64,000 nucleotides of DNA from Tolypothrix sp. FACHB-123. GTDB lineage: Bacteria; Cyanobacteriota; Cyanobacteriia; Cyanobacteriales; Nostocaceae. The DNA lies in assembly GCF_014697075.1 (NCBI RefSeq), contig NZ_JACJRE010000012.1, forward strand, positions 88,130 to 152,129. Reading direction: 5' to 3'. The notes under the pieces are model-generated. The model searched no databases. It saw only the letters and a program-made list of their open reading frames with translations, and was not told the DNA's origin. Of the stretch, positions 8,451 to 17,092 are shown in pieces (position 1 is the first letter of the stretch; each line of letters begins with the position of its first letter). A program made the translations under genes and the position numbers.

Positions 8451-9275
8451 GACTACCCATAATTGAGGATTCACCTGATAATAGCGTTGCAACAACTCAT
8501 ACAATGCCGGATGCTGCTGTAGTAATTCCCTTGGTTTCTCAAAGAAAGTTTCTGTAGCGACAGCAAAGAATTCTGCGGGATTTGTCGCACCATAACTATC
8601 AAGAACTGAGTGCAAGCCATTATCTACATCATCACAAAGCCGCTGATATTCTGCTGTCATCACCTGCGCCCAAATTGCATAATCTGATTTTTTTGGTAAA
8701 ATCGGCACGCCCTCCGCTTTACCATCTTCTTGATCTAATTGATGGGCAAATTCATGTAACACTACATTCCGTCCATCATGCCAATTGCTCATGTCTTGTT
8801 GCACTTGTGCCCAAGATAAAATTAATTGATCGCGAGTCCAAGATTCACCCAGTTTGGCTACCCGCTTTTCGGCAATAAAATAACTGCCAGTAGATACAGT
8901 TTCAGTTACCACATAGGTATTGGTATAAATTAAAATCGAACGCAATTTAGGAAAATATTCTGTTCTTTCATTTAATAACAGTAAACAGGCAAAAGCCGCA
9001 ATTGTTAATTTCATTTCTGGCGTTACCTGTAATCCTTGACAGCCAATAAATTGTTTTTCTAATAAGAATACTTGAATATGACCTTGTAGTCGTCTGCGTT
9101 CTTCTGGAGTTAGACGAAGATAAATAGGTAGATTATTTTCTAGAGTTGCTTGCCAAAGAGGTGGAAAAGAACGATGTTTAATCCGATTTCGCCGCTGTTT
9201 AGTCAGTAAAGGACTGATGAGAATAGTAGTGACAATCAGCCCCAAAATTATAAAAATAATAATTGTTGCACCCAT
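8448..9275 (-). CDS. MtfA-like zinc metallopeptidase (M90 family), membrane anchored
   Basis: The protein has 275 residues. One N-terminal membrane segment (ATIIIFIILGLIVTTILISP) is followed by a cytoplasmic or peripheral domain. The gluzincin motif HEFAHQLD lies at about residue 170 within WHDGRNVVLHEFAHQLDQED, with a downstream Glu in ATNPAEFFAVATETFFEKP. Early motifs ERRRLQGHIQVFLLEKQF and LTIAAFACLLLL are typical of the MtfA family, where E. coli MtfA is an aminopeptidase that binds the Mlc repressor. The anchor is a common variant outside enterobacteria. The Mlc connection is unlikely to hold here. The C-terminus ends within a dispersed repeat. Confidence 0.87.
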   Translation of the reverse strand: MGATIIIFIILGLIVTTILISPLLTKQRRNRIKHRSFPPLWQATLENNLPIYLRLTPEERRRLQGHIQVFLLEKQFIGCQGLQVTPEMKLTIAAFACLLLLNERTEYFPKLRSILIYTNTYVVTETVSTGSYFIAEKRVAKLGESWTRDQLILSWAQVQQDMSNWHDGRNVVLHEFAHQLDQEDGKAEGVPILPKKSDYAIWAQVMTAEYQRLCDDVDNGLHSVLDSYGATNPAEFFAVATETFFEKPRELLQQHPALYELLQRYYQVNPQLWVV

Positions 9276-9323
9276 GAGCTTTTAATCAATGGTTGGCTTA
9301 TTTACATCTTGTCACCTGGCAAC

Positions 9324-9353
9324 AAAAAAAAGGGGTAGGTAACCCACCCCTTT
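9324..9353 (-). terminator. Rho-independent terminator of glgP
   Basis: Read on the minus strand, just past the phosphorylase stop, arms aaaggggt and acccccttt-like acccc-ttt (8 bp perfect, extended by ggt/acc) form a hairpin followed directly by eight T. This is a textbook intrinsic terminator. Confidence 0.9.
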
Positions 9354-9392
9354 GTTTAACCATGAAACCCAAACTTTCTCAACCAAAACTTT

Positions 9393-11606
9393 CTAAACGA
9401 GAACTTTCGCCAAAATCGGTTCTACGCGGGTAGCAATTTCTGGTACATACACCTGTGAAACGTAGTCTGCAATCATCCTGTCGGTGTTGAAAAGCGGACA
9501 ATTGGTTTTAATCGACGCTTTCATCATCTGCACCCAACGGGGGGAAACACCTTGAGAATTTTGCTCGTAATATAGAGGAACGATTTCTTCTTCTAGGAGT
9601 TGATAAAGCGATCGCGAATCAATACCATCTTGCAATTCTTGATCGCTAGTGTGGGCATCTTCACCAATTGCCCAACCGTTAAGTCCTTTACCATTGCTAT
9701 CGGCTTTGTAGCCTTCGCACCACCAACCATCAAGGACGCTGCAATTTAAACCACCGTTAAAGCAAACTTTTTGTCCGCTAGTACCGGAAGCTTCAAGAGG
9801 ACGACGGGGATTGTTCAGCCACACATCGACACCTTGTACCAGTTTTTGTCCGGTGTAAATATCATAATCTTCAATAAAGGCGACTCGGTTCTTAATCGCT
9901 TCGTGGTGACACCATTCCATTAATCTTTGGATAATCCGTTTACCTTCTTCATCGGCTGGGTGGGCTTTACCTGCAAAGATAATTTGTACGGGACGGTTGG
10001 CGTTACCAAAAATCTTTAATGCCCGTTCGGCATCGCGTAAAATTAAATCTCCCCGTTTGTAAGGGCTAAAACGTCGCGCAAAGCCAATAGTCAAGATATC
10101 GGGATCGAGTAAGGTAGCAGCGGCTTGGATAGATTCGTAACTTTCACCTCGTTGTTCTCTGGCTTTTTTGACTTTATAACGAGTATAGGCAATGAGTCTT
10201 TCTTTTAATACTCGATGTCGCCACCACAGTTCTTCATCAGGAATTGCATCCACCTTCGCCCAGGTTTCGGCGTTCATGGCTTGGCTTTTCCAGTCTTCTC
10301 CTAAATAGTTATTGTATAAGTCACCTAATAAAGGAGCAGTCCAAGTGGGTGCGTGAACGCCATTAGTAATGTAACCAATGGGGACTTTATTTTCGGAATG
10401 TTGGGGATAAAGGACTGTCCACATTTTGCGAGAAACTTGCCCGTGTAATTCACTGACGCCATTGCAAGCCCTTGTCATCCGCAAGGCTAAAACAGTCATC
10501 CCGAATGGTTCCCAGGGATCGCCCAATCTTCTCGCACCTAATGCCAAAAATTGTTCGCGAGAAAGGCGCAATTGCGGCCAGTACTGGGCAAAGAAAGAGT
10601 CGATTAAATCGGGGGAGAAGACATCATGTCCGGCGGGAACTGGTGTATGGGTAGTGAAGACACAGCGATCGCGGACTGTGGCTTCAATGTCATAAAATGA
10701 TTTACCAGTCCGTTCGATTTCCAACCGGGCGACTTCTAATGTACAGAAAGCGGCGTGTCCTTCGTTGAGGTGATAGACAGCAGGTTGAATTCCCAAAGCT
10801 TCTAGGGCGCGTACACCGCCAATACCTAATACTACTTCTTGGGCGATGCGGGTTTCTAAGTTACCGCCGTAAAGGTGTCCAGTCAGCCAGCGGTCAATGG
10901 GATCGTTGTCTTCGCGATCGCTATCGAGTAAATATAAAGTAACTCTTCCTACTTGTACCTGCCAAATTTGGACTTTGACTGTGCGTTGGCGCACTTCTAA
11001 TTGAATGGTCAGCGGTTCGCCAGTTTGAGTTTTAATTAACTCAATTGGCATGTGCATAAAAGGATTGTCAAGATAGTAATCTTCTTGCCAGCCATGACGG
11101 TTTAAGCGTTGGCGAAAGTATCCTTGGCGATATAACAAGCCTATACCTACCATCGGTACACCCAAATCTGAAGATGATTTCAGGTGATCCCCGGCGAGAA
11201 TTCCCAACCCACCGGAGTAAACTGGTAAGGATTCATGAATGCCAAATTCTGCGCAGAAATAAGCTACTGGATGTTCTTTGCTCAGTTGCGGTGCAACCTG
11301 ACTTACCCAGGTTTCTTTTTGTTGTATATATTGGTCAAACTCACGCGCTAAAGCAGATATTTGCTTAAGATAAGCAGGATCTTCTGCTAATTGAGTGAGA
11401 CGTTCGTAACTTGCAGCCTCTAAAATCGCCACTGGATTATGACCGCAGCGTTCCCACTCTTGGGGATCAATAGTTTGGAACAAGGAGATGCGATCGCCAC
11501 TCCAACTCCACCAATAGTTATAAGCCAAATCTGCCAAACGCTTGAGCACAAAAGGCAATTTTTCGCTTAACCTTAGCGCTGCTGTCATTGCACTATTATT
11601 TGCCAT
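9393..11606 (-). CDS. glgP: Alpha-glucan (glycogen) phosphorylase
   Basis: The enzyme (EC 2.4.1.1) releases glucose 1-phosphate from glycogen in the cytoplasm. The 737 residues begin with the DUF3417-type N-terminus (LPFVLKRLADLAYNYWWSWS), followed by GT35 features: YFCAEFGIHESLPVYSGGLG, AGDHLKSSSDLGVPMVGIGL, YHLNEGHAAF, TTHTPVPAGHD, GFARRFSPYKR and EASGTSGQKVCFNGG. The lysine in GTSGQK (about residue 613) is the expected pyridoxal-phosphate site. This belongs to the shorter bacterial type, not the muscle/MalP type. It is monocistronic, with a strong terminator downstream. A glycogen-debranching-type gene lies at 32.7 kb, so glycogen use is represented twice but not clustered. Confidence 0.93.
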   Translation of the reverse strand: MANNSAMTAALRLSEKLPFVLKRLADLAYNYWWSWSGDRISLFQTIDPQEWERCGHNPVAILEAASYERLTQLAEDPAYLKQISALAREFDQYIQQKETWVSQVAPQLSKEHPVAYFCAEFGIHESLPVYSGGLGILAGDHLKSSSDLGVPMVGIGLLYRQGYFRQRLNRHGWQEDYYLDNPFMHMPIELIKTQTGEPLTIQLEVRQRTVKVQIWQVQVGRVTLYLLDSDREDNDPIDRWLTGHLYGGNLETRIAQEVVLGIGGVRALEALGIQPAVYHLNEGHAAFCTLEVARLEIERTGKSFYDIEATVRDRCVFTTHTPVPAGHDVFSPDLIDSFFAQYWPQLRLSREQFLALGARRLGDPWEPFGMTVLALRMTRACNGVSELHGQVSRKMWTVLYPQHSENKVPIGYITNGVHAPTWTAPLLGDLYNNYLGEDWKSQAMNAETWAKVDAIPDEELWWRHRVLKERLIAYTRYKVKKAREQRGESYESIQAAATLLDPDILTIGFARRFSPYKRGDLILRDAERALKIFGNANRPVQIIFAGKAHPADEEGKRIIQRLMEWCHHEAIKNRVAFIEDYDIYTGQKLVQGVDVWLNNPRRPLEASGTSGQKVCFNGGLNCSVLDGWWCEGYKADSNGKGLNGWAIGEDAHTSDQELQDGIDSRSLYQLLEEEIVPLYYEQNSQGVSPRWVQMMKASIKTNCPLFNTDRMIADYVSQVYVPEIATRVEPILAKVLV

Positions 11607-12214
11607 ACAAATTTAAACTCTCTGTTACTTTTTTGCTTTCACTTAACTTTTGCTTCCCAACAATTGCGCTGCAAGTTGAATACAACCGAATCTTCTTTTG
11701 TAAATTATTCGCTGAAGTCGGAGCAGTTTATTAACATCAAACCTGAGCCAAATGCATGGTCTTTCTTTTTTCTAGCTTGTAAAAATTATCTCTGCTTTTG
11801 TGCCTTTTTTTCATCAATTTCAATCACGTTATTTTAAATAAAACAGGATATTATTAATATTTATTTATAATTTGCAACAATCTCGCACAATTACATTGTA
11901 TATTCCGTGAATACCGAGTATCTATAGCGAAAAGCTTGGAGGATGTTTTCAAAATCCTGCTATTTATTGATAGCAAAATGTTTTAGATTCCCTTCAATTC
12001 TCCTTTATTAAGCGGGACTTTGAGAAGTTTTGATTTTCCCCTTTAGGGACTTCCAAGTAAAAAAATATTCCATTACTATTGTTGTACGGGCGGGTTTAAC
12101 CGACAGATCTGTTAGGAGCGTGAATATCTCACAAAACCCGCCCCTACAGACGGTTAACAGTCAACTGTCAACCGTCAACAACGTGAACGGAATAATTTAT
12201 TTTTTTGAGTTCCT
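11607..12214. other. Intergenic region with palindromic repeat
   Basis: About 600 bases between glgP and tetR without a supported gene. It holds the glgP leader and a 66-bp palindromic dispersed element (12083-12148), then short direct repeats around gttaacagtcaactgtcaac. A 62-codon frame across the element lacks any coding sign. Confidence 0.5.
12083..12148. repeat. Palindromic dispersed element, copy A
   Basis: Arms tgtacgggcgggttt and aaacccgcccctaca flank about 36 bases. The same element occurs in inverted orientation at 32439-32501. It resembles small cyanobacterial palindromic elements and could fold into a long hairpin in RNA. Confidence 0.75.
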
Positions 12215-12877
12215 TTAGACATTAGTTTCTACAGAATTATTACCAATATAATTATTCAGATAACCCAACATTAATATTTTCGTTTCTGTTAATAGTAATT
12301 GGCGCATTTGCGGATTTTGACTTGTAGCTAACCATAGCAAATCACCTACTGTTTTCACTACTAACAAAGCGATCGCCTGACATCTAGCAATATCTAGCTT
12401 GGGGTTAAGTTTAGTAAAAAAGGTGGCGAGTTCATCGACAATTCGATACTCGTATTCATCCATTGCTGCAATTGCTGTATATGTCATCAAATTTAGCATT
12501 TGCTCATAAACCGCCCGATATCCCGGATGGCTATTCATAAATCGATCAAAGGCATCAATTACCCGATCTACATACACTTCAACAGGTAAATTCTCGGCTT
12601 CTGGTGTATGTAATTGCGCAAACAACTGATACTCTTGCTGGAAATATCGAGTTGCTAAGGCTTTGAGAATTGCTTCTTTATCTGGAAAAAATTGATACAA
12701 AGAACCTACAGGAACTTGCGCACGAGTAGCGATCGCCCGTGTCGTTGTCTGTTCGTATCCCATCTCAATAAATAACTCCTCCGCTGCATTCAAAATACTA
12801 TCTACCCGTTCCTGACTTCGCATCTGCTGGGGTTGGCGACGCATTTTTGAGGCGTTGGGGGAATTTTTTGCTGTCAT
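12215..12877 (-). CDS. TetR-family transcriptional regulator
   Basis: This repressor-type regulator has about 220 residues. The N-terminal DNA-binding domain reads RVDSILNAAEELFIEMGYEQ and TTTRAIATRAQVPVGSLYQF, with the FPDKEAIL segment that ends the TetR HTH. The C-terminal ligand/dimer domain resembles TetR_C (AefR-like) domains. An upstream ATG at 12913 would add 12 residues but would lie inside a palindromic operator. I prefer 12877, which leaves both operators upstream. It is divergent from the Coq4-like gene, and the two operators lie between them, so it most likely represses both itself and that gene. The inducer is unknown. Confidence 0.88.
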   Translation of the reverse strand: MTAKNSPNASKMRRQPQQMRSQERVDSILNAAEELFIEMGYEQTTTRAIATRAQVPVGSLYQFFPDKEAILKALATRYFQQEYQLFAQLHTPEAENLPVEVYVDRVIDAFDRFMNSHPGYRAVYEQMLNLMTYTAIAAMDEYEYRIVDELATFFTKLNPKLDIARCQAIALLVVKTVGDLLWLATSQNPQMRQLLLTETKILMLGYLNNYIGNNSVETNV

Positions 12878-12888
12878 CAATCTCACTC

Positions 12889-12918
12889 TTGACAAAACAT
12901 GAACATTGTTCATATCTT
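12889..12918 (+). promoter_or_regulatory. Promoter of the Coq4-like gene
   Basis: A perfect -35 box ttgaca (12889-12894) is followed after 18 bases by tatctt (12913-12918). The first palindromic operator fills the spacer, so a bound TetR protein would block polymerase. Confidence 0.55.
12899..12913. promoter_or_regulatory. TetR operator 1
   Basis: The 15-mer atgaacattgttcat is a perfect inverted repeat (7-1-7). It lies between the -35 and -10 boxes of the plus-strand promoter. Its centre is 26 bases from the second copy. Confidence 0.75.
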
Positions 12919-12924
12919 ATAAAC

Positions 12925-12939
12925 ATGAACGTTGTTCAT
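12925..12939. promoter_or_regulatory. TetR operator 2
   Basis: The 15-mer atgaacgttgttcat differs from operator 1 by one base and is palindromic except at one pair. Together the two copies suggest cooperative repression of the divergent pair. Confidence 0.75.
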
Positions 12940-12977
12940 ATTATATCGAAATTATTCCCTCTTCAGGAGTTTTTGTC

Positions 12978-13703
12978 ATGCAAACCCTCCATCCGGCAAC
13001 TATTCAGCCGCTAAAATTGGATTCAGAATTGCAACGTCAGCTAAATTTTCAGTTTTTGACAGCAATCAAAGGCTTTTTTACATTACTGACAACAGAAGGA
13101 AATCTAGATGCAGTTGATGAACTGAGTAGCATTTTAGTTCATAGCCGTGCTTATGAACTAGCGGCGGAAAGTATGAAAATCGATCCGAATGTAGCTAATT
13201 TAATCACAGAGCGTTATAGTCCTCCAGCCCATAATTTAGAACAATTACTAACACTTCCATCTGACTCTTTAGGTTATGTCTATGCTTCTCGACTCAAAGA
13301 ATTGGGTTTACAACGTATTGATTTAGAAATTGACATCAATTCAGATACAGCTTATATCGAATATCGTTGGCAACAAACCCATGATATTTGGCATATTATT
13401 ACAGGATTTGGCGTTAGCAATATTGAAGAAATTGGACTTCAGGCTTTTTATTTGGCACAGTTTCGTCTCCCGCTAGCAGGTATGTTGATTGCTAATGCTT
13501 TAATCTCTATGACTTTGCTGACTCCTGAAGATTTACCCCAACTTCTCCATACAATTTCTCAAGGCTGGATGATGGGATTAAAAGCAAAGCTTTTATTTGC
13601 ACAAAGGTGGGAAGACGCATGGGAAAAACCTTTATCTCAATGGCAAGCTGAATTAAATATTCAACCGTTTAACGCGACTGTTGAAAGCATATTTTGTGTC
13701 TAA
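12978..13703 (+). CDS. Coq4-family protein
   Basis: The protein has 241 residues and the Coq4 plan: an N-terminal helical part (LLTTEGNLDAVDELSSILVH), LPSDSLGYVYASRLKELG, and the metal-binding motif THDIWHIITGF (the HDxxH pattern of Coq4), then GLQAFYLAQFRLPLAGMLIA and WMMGLKAKLLFAQRWEDAWE. Eukaryotic Coq4 takes part in ubiquinone assembly. Cyanobacteria make plastoquinone, and their Coq4-like proteins are uncharacterised, so a quinone or isoprenoid role is only inferred. The ATG at 12978 has caggag about ten bases upstream. The frame is open further upstream to TTG 12906, which would cover the operators. Expression is probably controlled by the divergent TetR. Confidence 0.87.
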   Translation: MQTLHPATIQPLKLDSELQRQLNFQFLTAIKGFFTLLTTEGNLDAVDELSSILVHSRAYELAAESMKIDPNVANLITERYSPPAHNLEQLLTLPSDSLGYVYASRLKELGLQRIDLEIDINSDTAYIEYRWQQTHDIWHIITGFGVSNIEEIGLQAFYLAQFRLPLAGMLIANALISMTLLTPEDLPQLLHTISQGWMMGLKAKLLFAQRWEDAWEKPLSQWQAELNIQPFNATVESIFCV

Positions 13704-14148
13704 TTATATGTTGACAAAACCTTGCTATTTTTGGTTTCGTCTCCTTCGTCAAACTTACCCCTGCTTATCTCTCCTGATACAGGTTAGACGAGTTTTACTT
13801 GCTGATGGTGTTGAGCAAATACGCGAAAAAGTGCGCTTCTGGATACTATTTTATAAGTTGGACTTTGCCAATTTGTTAGCGATCGCTATTGATTTCATAC
13901 AACCAGAATTTTGGATTTGATTTTTAACCAGAGGCATAATATTTTATGCCTCTATGCTTGTACTTAATTTACCTAAAATACGCTGCATATGGAATGCGAT
14001 CGCCTATCTAATACTGTTGTCAAAGTACAAGGCACTTTCTATCTTCTAATATCGTCAATATATCTAAATCGGCTTCAAGCATCAAACTAAATCAATTCTA
14101 ACTTTTCAGTTTGCTTAACTTAGCATTATAGATATAGATAGACCGATT
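13704..14148. other. Intergenic region with hairpin
   Basis: No convincing gene. A 79-codon frame overlapping the Coq4-like stop has no start signal or domain. The region carries a perfect hairpin at 13930-13953 and the leader of the next secreted protein. Confidence 0.45.
13930..13953. terminator. Perfect 10-bp hairpin, possible terminator
   Basis: Arms agaggcataa and ttatgcctct enclose a four-base loop. No T tract follows, so it may be a factor-independent 3' stabiliser of the Coq4-like transcript and not a classical terminator. Confidence 0.45.
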
Positions 14149-14727
14149 ATGGAACTCAAAAATATTTTACTAGGAGCCGCCTTAATAGGGGTAAATTTTG
14201 CTGCTCATCCCGTTTTAGCACAGGCTGAAGTTTGCCCCCAAAAAGAAATTGTATCTCCAACAACTCAAAGTAGAGTAATTCGTCAACAGCGATTGGGTTA
14301 TCAATTTAATATTCCCACAAACTACAGAACTATGGCAGTTCGTGAAAATGGAATTCTCGTATTTGACCCTAATAGTTTTACCCTGGCACAATGTTTACTA
14401 AAAAACAAAGTACCAAGAGAATATCCGAAACATATTTCAATTTACACGACTTCAATTAATGCAAACAATCGCAGTGTAACTGATATTATTCAGCAAAACG
14501 ATCCCACAGCGGAAAAATTTACTAATACGAAAGTCGCTAATCAAGCTGCTATTAGTTATATTTCTAATACTTTAGGGGTTGAAAAAAGGGTTGCTTTCTT
14601 GAGCCGTGATCGCAAATATCTGATTACCATTTCGGCTCCCTTTAATTTTAATCAAGGACGACCAACAACCATGTTTAATCAAGGAGTATTCGATCGGGTT
14701 ATCTCTAGTTTTGCTTTTATACCATAA
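14149..14727 (+). CDS. Secreted protein of unknown function
   Basis: The protein has 192 residues with a clear signal peptide (LLGAALIGVNFAAHPVLAQA) cleaved near residue 26. The mature part is mixed alpha/beta: GYQFNIPTNYRTMAVREN, YPKHISIYTTSIN, and a C-terminal FDRVISSFAFIP. The layout (strand-loop-strand, conserved xFDRVxxSF end) resembles small PsbP/Mog1-like folds of exported cyanobacterial proteins, but I do not recognise the family with confidence. Two cysteines (CPQ and AQC) could form a disulfide. It stands alone and starts at ATG 14149. Confidence 0.65.
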   Translation: MELKNILLGAALIGVNFAAHPVLAQAEVCPQKEIVSPTTQSRVIRQQRLGYQFNIPTNYRTMAVRENGILVFDPNSFTLAQCLLKNKVPREYPKHISIYTTSINANNRSVTDIIQQNDPTAEKFTNTKVANQAAISYISNTLGVEKRVAFLSRDRKYLITISAPFNFNQGRPTTMFNQGVFDRVISSFAFIP

Positions 14728-15071
14728 AAACAAAAAACTACCAATGACAGATGACAACATTAAATAGTGAACTAAATCTGCACTTTCACAGATATTGCTA
14801 GTTAAAATAAAAGCGCCAGTGAATACGGTGTAAAGCTGGCGCTGGTGTTATCGGTATTTGTGGAAGCATAATCTTACGAAAACTGTGGATGATGCGCTAG
14901 TGTGTATACCCCCTTATGGGTTTTACCCCTAATGAGTCTTTATACTATAGCAATCCTATTTCAGTTGCGAAAAATATCGGTTTTGGCTGTTGACTGTTAA
15001 CGGTTAACAGTCAACATCCTTGCTTTTAATATTTCACAAATCATTTAGGATTGCGCTAGTGCTTCATTCTC
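14728..15071. other. Intergenic region with inverted repeat
   Basis: No gene seen. It holds the inverted repeat 14812-14842 and short repeats around gttgactgttaacggttaac near 14990-15010. Confidence 0.5.
14812..14842. repeat. Inverted repeat agcgccag/ctggcgct
   Basis: Eight-base perfect arms flank a 15-base loop downstream of the secreted protein gene. No T tract follows. Confidence 0.5.
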
Positions 15072-15551
15072 TTAATTACTTACAAGCATTAATTGCGTTA
15101 AATCAATAAAAGATTCACTGGTGCGGAAGTTAGGAACAGGTTTAGCTTCAAAGTGGACTACGCCAATAGCTTCAACAATTTGATTATTGTATTTTTCTAC
15201 TTCATCTGGCGATCGCAGCGATTGTTTATTCCAAGAAGGAAAAATGCTAACTTTAGTGTCATCTTCAAGGACTATTTGCGACTTTGTATAAAGTCCCGAA
15301 AAGCCTACAATTCCTGTATTTTGTGGATTGGGTTTCCAGGATTGGGATGTGTAAAGTCCAATAAGTTTCACCCGTTGTCCATTGAGACGAATTAAATCAG
15401 CACGTTTTTGTACTACTTCCAATGTTTGATTTTGAGTTTCTTGATTATTTAACTGAGGTACATTGCTATTGCTGGGTTTCACCCCGACAAATACAGCCAA
15501 TATGATTGCTAGAGTAAAACTTAAAGCAACAGCAACAGAGGGTAATTTCAT
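15072..15551 (-). CDS. Small membrane-anchored or exported protein, unknown
   Basis: The protein has 159 residues. An N-terminal hydrophobic segment (VAVALSFTLAIILAVFVGVK) is a signal peptide or anchor. The rest reads RADLIRLNGQRVKLIGLYTS, QIVLEDDTKVSIFPSWNKQS and NNQIVEAIGVVHFEAKP, a strand-rich order like an OB-fold. No catalytic motif is visible. ATG at 15551. A conserved hypothetical is the safest label. Confidence 0.6.
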   Translation of the reverse strand: MKLPSVAVALSFTLAIILAVFVGVKPSNSNVPQLNNQETQNQTLEVVQKRADLIRLNGQRVKLIGLYTSQSWKPNPQNTGIVGFSGLYTKSQIVLEDDTKVSIFPSWNKQSLRSPDEVEKYNNQIVEAIGVVHFEAKPVPNFRTSESFIDLTQLMLVSN

Positions 15552-15635
15552 TTGTGGTTGTGAATGGGTGATTTATTTCTGTGCTAGATGCTATATAGTA
15601 TATCCAGCCGTCCTCAAAACCTCAAATTTATCCAT

Positions 15636-16409
15636 CTAAGCTGTTTTGAAAAAGCGGATAATTTCGCGCACATGATCTAAAAATTGCCCATCAGTAGAAA
15701 GCTGCGCGATCGCATTTCTCGCTTCCCTGGATAAACGTTCATGTTCGGTTTGATTTGTCGCTCGTAATTCTTCTAAATTGGCGATGATTCTTGCTAAATC
15801 GCGGCGAGTTTCTTCGCTAAACCGTTGTTGAGTTGCAGGAATTGAGTAAGATTGTTCGGGATCGAGTTGTTCTTCTAAATGCTGCACTTTTTGTTCTAAT
15901 ACAGAAAAGCGATCACGTAGTTCCATGATATCTTCACGAGGGTATTGCCATTCTTGGCGAATCATCGCTAATCTTGCATATAAATATTCGTAAGCACGAA
16001 TGGCTGGACGCAGGATAGTTAATAACAAAGCTGCACCAGAGCTAATATAGCCTACAGCACTAATACCAGTCGCCGCGAGTATATAAAGACCAATAGCAGA
16101 AAATAAATGCAAGGCTAAAGCCATCCAGAGCGATCGCTTTGCTAACAGTTTGACATAATCTATTTGTTTCTCTTCAACGGGTATGCCTTTTTCTCTTGAC
16201 TGCGCTGCTTCAGCTAATACTTCTTTCGCCTGAAAATGCACATTCCAAGGTACGGTAACAATTACCAACAGCCACCAAAAACTTGCACCACCAATTATCC
16301 AGTCAAGAAAGCTACCGGCGGGTATATGCAACCATTGCAACAAACCAAAAGACACCAGTACCACAACTACAATTCCGACAATGGAACTGATGAAAAAGTT
16401 AATATACAT
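15636..16409 (-). CDS. Four-helix membrane protein with C-terminal coiled coil
   Basis: The protein has 257 residues. Four hydrophobic segments are visible: FFISSIVGIVVVVLVSFGLL, SFWWLLVIVTVPWNVHF, LWMALALHLFSAIGLYILAA, and GYISSGAALLLTILRPAIRA. The last 110 residues are a charged coiled coil (IMELRDRFSVLEQKVQHLEE) facing the cytoplasm if the N-terminus is inside. Start at ATG 16409 with gagggaag directly upstream. The family is unknown; the shape suggests a structural or scaffold membrane protein. The next gene on the same strand upstream (16506-16988) is close but separate. Confidence 0.7.
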   Translation of the reverse strand: MYINFFISSIVGIVVVVLVSFGLLQWLHIPAGSFLDWIIGGASFWWLLVIVTVPWNVHFQAKEVLAEAAQSREKGIPVEEKQIDYVKLLAKRSLWMALALHLFSAIGLYILAATGISAVGYISSGAALLLTILRPAIRAYEYLYARLAMIRQEWQYPREDIMELRDRFSVLEQKVQHLEEQLDPEQSYSIPATQQRFSEETRRDLARIIANLEELRATNQTEHERLSREARNAIAQLSTDGQFLDHVREIIRFFKTA

Positions 16410-16505
16410 CTTCCCTCGCCCTCAATCAAACTATTACTTTGATGATGGCGATGCCTGGGCAATTATACGGGTATTATGTGATAGTTTGCTTAGTTGCACA
16501 GCCAA

Positions 16506-16988
16506 TTACAGGATTAGATAGCTATGCCAAATTGGTTCAGTATTTTTCCCCACCCTCTCTGGTAGCAGCAATCGCCAGGTTTTACCTTCTTGCTGAATTT
16601 GCAAATAAACTTCAAAGGGTTGTTGCAGTTGCGTCAAGCGTCTTTTGGGTAACTCGATTGTTAAGTCATATTTTCCCCGTACCCGAAACGCAGGTAAATT
16701 CTCGATAGTCAGGGGTTTTTGCTCAGTAATTGCGAGTTTTTGGATTTTCAAGCCTTGTAATTTGAGATCTAGCTTTTGGCTAAGTTGCTGTTGAGTTTGT
16801 TCTAGTTGCACAGCGATCGCTTTTTGCACTAGCTGATTAGTGGGTAGCAGCCCAATAGTACCACAAGCGCTCAAGAGTATTAATAAGCCAGCCGTCAGCA
16901 CCAATACAGCTGGGCGAAGATAACTATCTAGGTGGAAAAACGGAAACAGATTCTCAAATAACCTTTCTTTTTCTCTGCCCTCTAGCAT
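16506..16988 (-). CDS. Putative lipoprotein
   Basis: The protein has 160 residues. After a charged N-terminus, a hydrophobic stretch ends in the lipobox LLSACG (Cys near residue 42), so it is probably lipid-modified and membrane bound. The mature part includes AVQLEQTQQQLSQKLDLKLQ, LTIENLPAFRVRGKYDLTIE and WRLLLPERV, consistent with a compact strand-rich lipoprotein. ATG at 16988 gives an unusually long pre-lipobox region; an internal start is possible. Function unknown. Confidence 0.65.
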   Translation of the reverse strand: MLEGREKERLFENLFPFFHLDSYLRPAVLVLTAGLLILLSACGTIGLLPTNQLVQKAIAVQLEQTQQQLSQKLDLKLQGLKIQKLAITEQKPLTIENLPAFRVRGKYDLTIELPKRRLTQLQQPFEVYLQIQQEGKTWRLLLPERVGKNTEPIWHSYLIL

Positions 16989-17054
16989 CTTATCTCTTAC
17001 ACAATAATCTCCAGCGCTAGTATAGCGTTTACTTCTCTCATAAAATAGTATCTG

Positions 17055-17084
17055 CTGTAGTCAGGACTATAGTCCTAACTACAG
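17055..17084. repeat. Hairpin repeat (ctgtagt...actacag)
   Basis: Arms ctgtagt and actacag enclose a nearly palindromic core aggactatagtcct. It lies 8 bases past the stop of the SLH-fasciclin gene and shares gtagt and actatagtcct with elements at 36156 and 63416. Confidence 0.6.
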
Positions 17085-17092
17085 TAACTAGA

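Noticed and set aside
12030-12218. 62-codon plus frame
   Set aside because: It crosses the palindromic element and short direct repeats; no coding signs.
13681-13920. 79-codon frame after the Coq4-like gene
   Set aside because: It overlaps the Coq4-like stop, has no start signal or recognisable domain, and is followed by a hairpin that fits the end of the Coq4-like transcript.
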